A stretch of DNA of 39,843 nucleotides from Welwitschia mirabilis (lineage: Eukaryota > Gnetophyta > Gnetopsida > Welwitschiales): the NCBI GenBank assembly GCA_051453625.1, contig JBOZIK010000001.1, positions 60,932,076-60,971,918 on the forward strand. Reading direction: 5' to 3'. The notes under the pieces are model-generated. The model did no database searches and had not been told where the DNA came from. It was given only the letters and a program-made list of their open reading frames with translations. Shown here in pieces: positions 30,865 through 39,843 of this stretch. The position numbers and the translations under genes are program-made. The stretch's first letter is position 1. Each line of letters opens with the position of its first letter.

Positions 30865-32575
30865 TTTCAAAGTCTAATTCCAGTTGTAATTTTTCAATTT
30901 TTCATCTTTTCAAATTTTTTCTAGGTAAGAAAAATGTATGATTAAGATAAAATTTAATTGTTATCTTTCAAAAATGATATTATCTTACATGTTTAATCAA
31001 TTCTTAACATTGTTTTTAATGTTAAATAGGTTAGAATATCAGCAAATTTCTATAGGAAAAGTCAAATTTAGAGAAAGAAAATAAACATTTTTCTAGTATA
31101 TAACTTTTAAAAGCATTAATTATATGAATAAAATAGGGTAAACATAAAATAATAAGAAGAGTAAAGAGATGTATAATTAAAGAAAAGGGATCTTCTAAGA
31201 AGACATTTAATTAAAATTTGAAAATTAGGTGAGAATACTCAGTTAAAAAAACATAAAAATTTTATTTTTAAGCTTTTTTTAACTTAAGCTTTGGATCAAT
31301 ATTTTATTTAAAAAAACCCATTAGTTACTCATATATTTTCAAGAATTATTATAGGAATTAACGATTTCTTTTATTTAGTTTTATGTAGCCACTCTTGATA
31401 TTAAAATAAATTACTTATAATGCTATCAATTAGGTATGGTTTCTAATTGTGTTTATTCTTAAGGTAAAAAGTCTTATTCTACTAAATCATAAAATTGAAA
31501 AAAAAGAACATAATTTAATTATTTTGATAAACTTAAAAAACTTTACATTTTATGAGTTTTATCATGACTACCACTTTGAATAAGTTATGATAATATCTAA
31601 TCATAATTTTTTGATATAATTGCTATGCAATGTATGATTATTATTCAGTTGCAAGACCCTGTTAAGTCCATCACTAACATAAAATAATGGGTTTCTTAAA
31701 GGAAAAATATTTTTCCAAACTTGAATTTAACTTTATTATGGTTTTATACTAGATACGTAGATCTTGAATTGATGTCTAGATGCCTTGTACATAATTAATC
31801 ATTAGGTTTTTAATTATTTAGTCTTAAAATTTACATATCTAATATAAGCCAACATATAAGTAAGACATGAGCATAGTGGTATATAAATATCCACATATGG
31901 ATTAATTAGTCTTCATATAGACATCCATGATGATGCTAACATTTCTTCATCTTCATATACTATTGGGTCATTCCCTATGTTGACAAGTCATTTGTTGTAG
32001 GTTTCAATTTTCCAAAACTTGTAAAACCAATGCATTTTTGTGTTGAAAAATGATTTTCATGTGTGATGTCTAGCAGAGACATGTTAACATATAACTTTCT
32101 TATAATAATATTTTATAAGACAAGGATCTTTGATAATAATATTCTCCCTAATTTCTGGAATTTTAAACTTTTCTTTTATCATATACATTAATAATTACAT
32201 CAGAATTTGTATAAAACATCTAATATGTGTAACATAAAGTGTTAAAAGTGAAAATTCTAGCTTAGGGGTCTTATTAGTTTAATTAGTCCCTAATTAAACA
32301 AATAATGGAAGGTACCTAAGATATTGACTTCTTACATACTAAACGAGTTGAATCATGTACTTATCATAACTCTAAGTTTTAACCAAGATAAATCCTAAGA
32401 CTTTATATTATCAAAATTATTTTTATATGTCATTATATTTAACTATACTTAGCTCCTTTTTTTTTTCTTTTTCTTTTTCTTATAATCAACTATAATTATA
32501 AATCAATGAAATAATAAGATCAAAGTCACAATTCATAAGAATAGATTTATGACAATATCTAAGTCTTTGACTATA
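30865..32575. other. AT-rich non-coding stretch
   Basis: About 1.7 kb without any frame above 60 codons, repeat or RNA gene that I could recognise. It may be old intergenic sequence. Confidence 0.6.
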
Positions 32576-32920
32576 TGTTGAGAATTAAGGTCTCTCTTAG
32601 TCTTGTGTTAGTGAAAATAACTACTATAGTTGTGTCTACATGTGATTAGTTATGCTGTGTCTCTATTTACGTGATTGTCACTTTTACTAGAGTTATCTTG
32701 GCACTAGTAGTTCTATAGTGTAAGTTATATCATGTTGTGTGTGTTTGTTGTATGATTGTTTAGCACTTAGTTTGTGTCTATAAAAGGGGATGTCATGATT
32801 TATTACATGCATCAATAATACAAAGCAACATTTTATTAATGAATCTGTTTTCTATTTCTTCCTTATTTATGCTTTTGTCTTTGTCTTCCTTTAGACCTTA
32901 TGAATCACATACTTTTCTCA
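32576..32920 (+). repeat. 5' LTR of copia-2
   Basis: Begins TGTTGAGAATTAAG and ends CTTTTCTCA, with a TATAAAAGG box at 32779-32787. The tract CAATAATACAAAGCAACATT and a pyrimidine-rich tail follow, typical of R-U5 in Tork-like LTRs. It directly precedes the primer site. Length is 345 bp. Confidence 0.78.
32779..32787 (+). promoter_or_regulatory. TATA box of the copia-2 LTR
   Basis: TATAAAAGG about 140 bases before the LTR end, the usual place for the LTR promoter. Confidence 0.75.
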
Positions 32921-32922
32921 TT

Positions 32923-32934
32923 TTATATCATAGC
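32923..32934 (+). promoter_or_regulatory. Primer-binding site of copia-2 (degenerate initiator-Met type)
   Basis: TTATATCATAGC followed by CAAG lines up with TGGTATCAGAGC; three differences. It lies two bases after the LTR end. Confidence 0.65.
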
Positions 32935-33039
32935 CAAGTTTAATGACTGTTTGTAGGAATGAATAATTCCATTCAAAACAGATTGAAGATTCTTTCTATT
33001 AGTCCATCCACAAATTTTCTCATTAGTTATAGCAAATTT

Positions 33040-33822
33040 CCAATATACTAGTTATGCAAGATCTCCTTTAGATTGTTAATGATGGGTTTAATGATGAGCT
33101 TAACCAACTAAGATTTGTTGTCCTTCAGCCAAATTAAAAAAGAAAATATTAAAGATAATAAGAGGAAGGATTTTAGGGCCAAATGGATACTACTTAACGT
33201 AGTTACCAAGGATATTATGTCTAAAATTATGAATGTCCCTTATGCTAAGCTTCTATGGGGAACAATGGGATAGTGTTTGAAGGATTTACAAAGGTGCTAT
33301 TTCCAAGCTATAGTAAGTTAAGAAGGCCTATAATAATATTTAGATGATGAAGTCATAGATCTTTGAGCAATTTAGTACAAGGCTTCAAGAGGTCTTAAAT
33401 AACCTACAAGACCTTGAAAAAGATGCCAAAGATCTAGATGTAATAAAAAAAATCCTATAATCTTTTCCTATAAGATTTGATTCTTAAGTGGGTTTTATAG
33501 AGGAAACGAAGGATCTTGATACTTTACTAATGATGGAATTCATAGGTTCTTGTGTAATTTTGATGCAAGGTCTTAAAAGCATGACCCTCTACTTAGAGAA
33601 CATGCTTATGTTACACTAAAAATATCTCCACATGTTTCCTTTTTTAATTAGAGGGGAGGAAAAGATCATGGTGGATTCCATAGCCATGATAGAAGACATC
33701 GTTTAGAAGTATATGATACAAGAAACAAGACCCATAATGACAAGTCTACTGGATTCACTAATAAGAAAGTCATCACATGTTTTAAATGAAAAAAGGAAGG
33801 ATAAGTGGCTAGAAATTTTCCT
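33040..33822 (+). pseudogene. copia-2 gag, broken
   Basis: In shifting frames one reads DLL then IVNDGFNDELNQLRF (the YDIVNDGF block of UBN2 gag), then FTKVLFPSYSKLRR-like sequence. The zinc knuckle near 33778-33822 reads CFK, stop, KKEG, stop, VARNF: the second Cys and the His are now stop codons and the last Cys is Phe. Nothing functional remains. Role in an active copy: particle assembly. Confidence 0.75.
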
Positions 33823-34209
33823 CCTTATAAATATCACAAGGATACACTAAGGACATATAATTTTGCTAGTGATTTAACTCAACTCAAGACTCCATCAACA
33901 ATGAACTTTACTACTATTATGAATGGCCATCTAAAGACCCACATGTGGATTGATGATTTGGGTTGTTCTCATCACATGACTAGCAATGCTAATTTGTTTT
34001 ATGAGTTAAAACCCTATAAAGGTTCTCTTATCCACATTGATGATGGAAAATCTATGCATGTTAGAGGAATTAGTTTGGCTATAATAAAGTCTTGTGATGA
34101 TGGTGAGGTCATTATTCAAGATGCATTATACGTGTTTAGAATATTATACTCTTTGTTATCTACTGATAAATTGATAGATAATGGGTTATTTATTATTTTC
34201 TTAGATTAA
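33823..34209 (+). pseudogene. copia-2 aspartic protease
   Basis: The longest frame here (33805-34209) carries THMWIDDLGCSHHMTSNANL, the copia protease active site with DSG changed to DLG; Ser to Leu is a one-base TCG-to-TTG change. IHIDDGKSMHVRGIS and EVIIQDALYVFRILYSLLST follow as expected of the later strands. The frame then ends at a stop at 34207. The catalytic Asp is present, but loss of Ser and the broken polyprotein make activity unlikely. Confidence 0.9.
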
Positions 34210-34319
34210 GAGTGTGAGATATTTAAGGACAACATGGGGATAAATATTAGTTCTAAGAATAAGTAACAACTTATTTCTATCAAATAAAGATTCAGATAAG
34301 GAATAATTCAGTACAAGTA

Positions 34320-35210
34320 AGGATGACATTGTCTCATTGTGGTATAAGAAATTTGGCCATGTGAATGTTGGTTCTCTATAGTGCATGAGTATACAAGGCA
34401 AAGTAACTGGAATGCCAAGTTTGGCTATACCTCCTACACCTAGATGAGAGGTGTGTGTTATTCTTATGTAACGTAGAACTTCACACCTAAGTAGAGAATT
34501 TCAAACTCAATCTTCACTAGAATTAGTACATATGAATTTATGTTGACCAATGGATATATAATCTATTATCAGAATTTCATGTTTATTTATAATCACTCAT
34601 GATATCTCTCATTTTACTTGGGTTTATTTTTTATAGTTAAATCCCTAGACATTGGTTAGTTTAAGAAGTAAGTAAACAAAGTTAAACATGAGTTTAATTA
34701 GAAGGTTAAGCATATTCAAATAGTTCATGATGGATAGTTATTTGAATGATCTTAATGATTTTTATAAAACATTGAACATGCATAAGTAGAAAATACAATA
34801 TTACACTCTATAGTAGAATGAAGTGGCAAAACAAAAGAATCAGATTTTGTATGAGATAGGACATTATCTATCGAAGTAGATTAGTCTCTAGAATAATACA
34901 AGAAAAAATCATTTCTCCTTCCAATTATTTATTAAATCATATCTATTCTTTTGGCAGTGAAAGGAAGACTCTTTATGAATTTTTACATGGCCACCCTCTG
35001 TCAGTAGTACAACTATGAATTTTTGAATGTGTGTATGTTGGGTTCACATAACCCAATACACACATGCTAGTAAGTTTAATGTTTGAGCTATTAAGTGCAT
35101 ATTTCTTGATTATTCACTAATTACTAAGGAGAATTTGACATAAAGCCTAATACATGACAGTGATGTAACATTCAATGAAGTAGTTATGTACATGCATGGT
35201 AAAGAAAACA
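34320..35210 (+). pseudogene. copia-2 integrase, broken
   Basis: Near 34338 the translation reads LWYKKFGHVNVGSL, the GAG_pre-integrase zinc finger start, then GKVTGMPSL. A TQSSLELVHMNL block near 34505 marks the core start (first catalytic Asp now Asn). Near 35080-35170 AIKCIFLDYS and DVTFNEVV match the integrase C-terminal motifs. Core Asp and Glu residues in the middle could not be placed. Stops are frequent. Confidence 0.78.
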
Positions 35211-35450
35211 AAAAGAAAAAGAAGAATTTTGTTAATGAAATTAATAAAAAATTCCATGCATGCAAATGAAAAAATAACATCTAAGAAAACTAATTTAGTT
35301 AAAGAATTAGTTCTAAATAAGCATGCAGAAGTGAAGTATTTTCATGTACAAACAAAGTTTACATGTCCATAACAAAATGTAATAGAAGAATTTGTTATGC
35401 TTCCTCTTTAAGTTAGACCTTGCTATTAAGGATATAAATTCACATCTTGG

Positions 35451-36183
35451 ACTCGTTAAATTATGAGGATAGTGAGGTTGTAATAATGCTATGCATTAAT
35501 ATTACATATTACTACAAAGATTTATTGTAAAGGTTTAAAAACAATTATCACTGTAACCTATGAATTTTAAAGCACCTCCTTGTGAAAAAATTATAGTAAA
35601 GTCATAGAAAATAAATAAAATTATAGCAAGAAATGCCACAAAAATGCTCAAAAAGACACTTAAAAAATTATGAAAGAACATGAAAAACTCACTGAAGAAA
35701 GGAGAGAAAATGCTAGAAACATTACAAAAAAAATGTTGAAAATTAAAGAGAGAAAATAGTTAAAGAATGTAATAATATTTTGGATTTATTCGTTAGTAGC
35801 TTCATTTTCAAAAGATAAAATATTGTGGCCCAAGTGTTCCATAAGAAATATAGCATCTCTTCTTTTTCTATGTAGTGTGGAGGTGAGAGGCCATAAATGA
35901 CCCTTTTCTACATTGATTCTATCTTTCTTTTATAAATTCAAAAGGTAAATAAGAGGGAGGAATCTGTAATATTAAAAGTTATCTTTCTAAGATAGAAGAA
36001 GACAAGGAAAGATATACTCTCCCTATCAAAATATTTTTGGGATGGCAAGAAAGTGAGAGCTCATCAGACCTCTTATTATTTTTTTCTCCAGAAAGTCAAA
36101 ATTTTTGTACAAACTTAATAGTTTTCAGTAGGAATGAAACACCCCGTTTTTATTTGTAATAGAGATTTTGATTTTAATCTTGA
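35451..36183. other. AT-rich stretch, no recognised domain
   Basis: A-rich with Lys/Glu-coding short frames on the plus strand (for example around 35580-35760). Copia RT could be expected by position but no QMDV or YVDD motif was found. Confidence 0.55.
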
Positions 36184-36306
36184 TGTTGACATGTAAAAAT
36201 TGACATTATAATTAAGTATAATGACTAATTAGTCATAATGGAAGACATTAAATATCATGGATTTCATCATAAAAACATGTCTTCTATTAATTTTCATATT
36301 AATTAT

Positions 36307-36440
36307 GGACTTAACTGTTTCACATGATATTTTCAAGTTGCTTAAGATTAATTGAAGGACATCACTTAATTGTGGACTTAACTGTTTCACATGATATTTT
36401 CAAGTTGCTTAAGATTAATTGAAGGACGTCACTTAATCTC
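36307..36440 (+). repeat. 67-bp tandem duplication in LTR-C
   Basis: GGACTTAACTGTTTCACATG starts at 36307 and again at 36374. The following bases repeat through ATTGAAGGAC and CACTTAAT with one A/G change. LTR-A has the segment once. It lies at the place where LTR-B has its gap-split duplication. Confidence 0.88.
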
Positions 36441-36858
36441 ATGATCATTAGAGCTAAAATGCCTATGATGTTGTCTAAGGCCACTAGCACCGTCGACCTT
36501 TCTACATAGATTGCCTTGAAACTCATGTTCGTATATTGTCATAAAAAAATTGGATAAAATGTAGTTATGGGCTTAATCAAATTCCACATCAAAAATTAAT
36601 TGCTTTCTTAATGGTACATGACAGTGATGATGAGGATTCACAAAGTGCATTTGGCAGGGCTAATTAGGATGATGGTGGAGAGACATGGTGTAGCCAGTGT
36701 TTGGCAGTAGCTATAGCACTTTGAAGCTAAGTTTTGACATCATCATAAGCATATTCACCAAATGAAAGAGAAGAAAAACCATTCTACCTAAAATAATCAT
36801 GTAACTGTCCACCTAATCAGCCAAGGGTTTATAACCACACCTCTTCCTCATATCTTAC

Positions 36859-36867
36859 TATAAAAGG
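36859..36867 (+). promoter_or_regulatory. TATA box of LTR-C
   Basis: TATAAAAGG at the position conserved in LTR-A and LTR-B. Confidence 0.78.
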
Positions 36868-37576
36868 GCCTTGAACTCGTCATTATATTTTCTTTGGCTC
36901 AAAGAATTATAGAACCTTGGAGAATCAGCTTGTGATGGCTTTCTAAGTGACTCTTTAGGGGAGTAAGCTAGTCTTTAAGGATTATTGAGGACTTCTTCTT
37001 GCTTCCTTATTTTTTTATTATAAAGTTGTTCATTTTGTAATGAAAAGTTATTTTCCTTGGATTTCATATTATAATTGGAATGCTTAGGTAACTACTTTAA
37101 TTATTAAGTTTGTATCAGTTGTATGAACTTCTTTTGATCACTTAGTCTACAACTTTTAATTTCCATAGATCTTGAGTACTTTAAAAGTTCTTACTTTCTA
37201 TTGTTATTTTAAGAGCAAAGTATTAATTGAATTCATCATTTATCATATGGTGGATGAGATTATGCTCCATGACTTAGACCAAAATCACTTAATGATTTTA
37301 ACCATTTTGTAGGAAGATGGTTGAACAATGTTGGAGTTGCTTATGACAAATCGGTGATACCTTGGAGCTAGTTTCCTTTCCTCCTTTCTCAAGATGAGGT
37401 TTAACTCAAAACTCTAAATACCATTTCCTATTTATTTCTTTTCTTAAATTTGTAACTTTCATTAAAGTTTAGTTTGTACAAATCTGAAACTAAACCCATG
37501 TTATCCCTGAGGAGGAATAATAGCTAAGTGTAAACTTAGCCTTAAATCTAGTTATTGTACTACATTAATTAGACCT

Positions 37577-37594
37577 TGGTGTCGTTGCTGGGAA
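37577..37594 (+). promoter_or_regulatory. Primer-binding site, Asp-tRNA type
   Basis: TGGTGTCGTTGCTGGGAA against TGGCGCCGTTGCCGGGGA; the differences are transitions. It is followed by TAATGGCATGATAG, shared with the equivalent site after LTR-A. Confidence 0.8.
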
Positions 37595-38152
37595 TAATGG
37601 CATGATAGTAGCTCAAAGAAGTACTAGTTTTTCTTTTTGCAAGTTTTATACATAGGTTTTATTTCTCTGATGGTGGGTACTGATCCTTTTTATAGTAATA
37701 CCCAAACTGGTCTGTTTGCTTTTGTTTTGTGTGTTTACTTTTCTTTCTAATGTTTGGTAGTGATCTTTTCAATGAAACTCAAACTAGTTTAGGTTGTTTT
37801 AAAAGTTTGTTTTGATTTTGTGATACCTTGTTTTGTGCAAGTCTAATGTTTAGTTTGCAGGTTTCTTTTGGAGTAAAACTTTAAAACTTTAAAAACTTTT
37901 AATTAACCTCAGATTATGTGATTTTCTTTTTCTTATTGGATTTTTCTATGATTTTTTGCATTTTTGTTTCTACGATTTTACGGCATGTTTTTAAACATCA
38001 AAATCTAAAAATATTTCACAATTTTTATTACATTTGTCTTACGTTCATCATCTTTGTTTAATTTTTCTATGACCTTGTTACTTGAAAATATCTACATGAA
38101 CTCGACAAATCACTGTGTAAAAACTACACTAAAACTTAAAACTTGATCAGTT
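37595..38152 (+). other. Untranslated leader between primer site and gag of the right-hand Athila-family element
   Basis: T-rich, non-coding. It resembles the leader at 23389-23938 in repeated phrases such as AAACTGGTCTG or AACTGGTCTAG, which recur at roughly 100-bp spacing. Confidence 0.6.
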
Positions 38153-39600
38153 ATGCCACCTTTCCTTATTAGCACCACTATCCTTTTAGCCTAGAACATT
38201 ATTAGTTTTTGATAGAAACTTTTATGTAGCACCTAAAACCAACTGACTTAGAGGCCAAGTAAAATCCAATTTGAAAATCATCTGAAATGTTCTTGCAATC
38301 TTTTAAACTTGTTCCTGTATGATCTAGATTCATGATAAAGTTAGAAGGCTAATTCACAATAATATAAACCCCTACATAGATCACAAAAGAATGCAAAAAA
38401 CTAGAATCAAGCTTGTAATGATTTTCAAAGAGATCAAACCTCAACCTTCTAAAATAACTAAACTAATTAACAAACTATTCCATGAAAACAATTATAACAA
38501 AACCCAAATTATCCACTCAACCTTTAAGATTCCTTCATTGAAGTTTTATTTAACTAGGATATGCTCAGTAGATTAACTACCTACTATTTTGCTAAGAAGA
38601 GCTAGAAAGTAAGTTGCTCTTACTATTGCTGCTAATCAACCTAAGAAAACTCTACATGATTACCTCCAACCACAAAGCCTAGAAGAACCCTCTTTCATAG
38701 TGCCACCATCCATTAACTATAGGATAGAATTCAAACCCTTCACTATCCAACTCTTACCTTATTTTCGTGGATTAGAGTCTAAATACCCATATCTCGATCT
38801 TAAAGAATTCAAGTGTATCCTATCAAATGTTTGGTAGTACCTTAAAACTCATAATGCACTTAGGCTTATCCTATTTTTCTTTTCCTTAAAAGAAAAGGTG
38901 AAATCCTAGGTGTACATCCTAAAACCATTCTTCATACAAATTGGATAGACCTGAGTAAAGATTTCATCTCCAAATTCTTTCCCAATCATAAGTCAAATGC
39001 CCTAGAAAACAAAAACATGAATTTCCAAGAGAAGGACCATAAGAATTTTTCCTAGATAATAGAATGATTTAAAGAACTTTTATTAAAATGTTCCCAACAT
39101 GATTTTAAGCCAGGTAGGAAAATATGTTTATTCTATGATGGCTTATCCACCAATGATCTCCAATTAGTCAAGATAATGAGCCAAGATAATTTTCTTAGCA
39201 TGCCCCTAGACAAGGTTTGAGAGTACTTAGAAAGTATAGCTGAGAGCTTGAAAAATTAGAAAAAATCTACCAAACCCTTAAGATTACATCATTTAGCTAG
39301 GTTAACAAGTGTTTCTAAGGTTCTAAAAAATTTTGAGATAAATAAAAAAATAGATGAATTAGTAAGGAAATAACTAAATGTCCTTCCATACCCTTATTCT
39401 AAAATACTGTTAATGAACAGGTTAAGGTGATGGGACAATAGTGGAAAAATACGAAAAATGATCCATACTTAAATGCATATAACCCTAGGTGGAGGAAGCA
39501 TCCTAATTTTTCCTGAAAGCAAGACAATCAAATTAATAAACTAAGAAATCCATATTTTTCATCCTTCTCCCATCCATTTCAAACTAATTACCAAAAACCA
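38153..39600 (+). pseudogene. gag of the right-hand Athila-family element, broken
   Basis: ATG at 38153 starts MPPFLISTTI, parallel to the start at 23939. The core near 38768-39000 reads FRGLESKYPYLDLKEFKCIL, then SLKEKVKS, stop, VYILKPF, with FISKFFPNHKSNAL in a shifted frame. It is the same gag as in the element at 21682-29745, with its own set of stops and indels. The zone up to about 39600 continues in gag-like, Lys/Asn-rich remnants. Confidence 0.82.
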
Positions 39601-39843
39601 TCGCCATGTAACCTGTTAGAGGAAACCTTCAAAAAGTTAATAAAATCATAAGCATAAATAAATTAAAGACTCAAACAGAGCATACATCAACTTTAACAAA
39701 CCACCACCCACACCCTTTCATAAATAAAATAAAGGAAAATAGGAAAACTTCTAATGAGTGCTCAACCAAACCCCAAGGGAGTTAGATTTCTAGAAGAAGT
39801 ATCAAGCCACTTAGAGTAAACAAAAGTAATTTACCTTAAAAGT

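Larger units (their letters stand above)
32576..35450 (+). mobile_element. Second Ty1/copia element (copia-2), truncated and dead
   Basis: LTR, primer site, gag, protease and integrase appear in order. The protease-to-integrase order and the WxxDSGCSxHM-like motif show Ty1/copia. The LTR style and gag fit the Tork lineage (inference). No RT, RNase H or 3' LTR is recognised before the Athila-family LTR at 36184, so the 3' half is missing, too decayed, or displaced outside the window by that insertion. The right edge given is approximate. Confidence 0.85.
36184..37573 (+). repeat. 5' LTR (LTR-C) of the right-hand Athila-family element
   Basis: Begins TGTTGACATGTAAAAATTGACAT, matching LTR-A and LTR-B, with TATAAAAGG at 36859-36867, and ends just before the primer site. 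It contains a 67-bp tandem duplication at about 36307-36440. Confidence 0.87.
36184..39843 (+). mobile_element. 5' part of a further Athila-family element, running off the window
   Basis: LTR-C, an Asp-tRNA-type primer site and gag follow in the same order and orientation as in the element at 21682-29745. The right part, including protease and any pol, is outside the window. It is a separate insertion in the same family. Confidence 0.87.

Noticed and set aside
35580-35760. Lys/Glu-rich coiled-coil-like protein
   Set aside because: Frames are short and A-rich, with frequent stops and no conserved motif; probably chance.
1-39843. CRISPR array, rRNA, intact tRNA genes or bacterial-type operon
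   Set aside because: No regular short repeats with unique spacers, no conserved RNA gene cores and no clustered intact genes were seen; the content is eukaryotic retroelements.

Overview
This window looks like nuclear DNA of a seed plant, probably a flowering plant (inference). It is AT-rich and made mostly of old, broken retrotransposons: two Ty1/copia elements, two LINEs whose first open reading frame carries the plant DUF4283 and zinc-knuckle module, and parts of at least two Ty3/gypsy elements of the Athila/Tat type. The only likely host-gene sequence is a small first exon on the minus strand (5903-6124) that would encode a chloroplast transit peptide. No rRNA, tRNA gene, CRISPR array or bacterial-type operon was seen. 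Four N gaps (7950-8049, 12635-13276, 25988-25997, 28380-28479) show it is a draft assembly.

Layout, left to right. 1-5300: decayed Ty1/copia element on the plus strand, with a 5' LTR tail, an initiator-Met tRNA primer site, gag, protease, integrase, reverse transcriptase and RNase H, and a 3' LTR remnant. 5300-6240: host segment with the transit-peptide exon. 6240-7443: non-coding, with two possible tRNA-like SINE remnants. 7460-14301: a LINE on the plus strand bounded by a 15/16-matching target-site duplication. Its 5' UTR holds a solo LTR with its own 5-bp duplication, and its 3' half contains a large gap bordered by diverged repeats. 15040-17310: two diverged tandem copies of a unit of about 1.1 kb. 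17637-30852: a second LINE on the minus strand, bounded by a perfect 12-bp duplication and split in its ORF1 by a complete but pol-less Athila-type element (21682-29745). That element has a 4/5-matching 5-bp duplication, and its 5' LTR carries a further 325-bp insertion. 32576 to about 35450: a second Ty1/copia element with a Tork-like LTR. 36184 to the right edge: the 5' LTR and gag of another Athila-family copy that runs out of the window.

The elements do not form a functional pathway. The interest is in the readable nesting order: second LINE, then Athila-type element, then the 325-bp insert; and first LINE, then solo LTR. Most internal stops in the copia polymerase genes look like C-to-T changes at Gln or Arg codons, as expected for methylated, silenced elements. 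I did not find a convincing new biological system. The best leads for something undescribed are the transit-peptide exon, the 325-bp insert and the 1.1-kb tandem unit.
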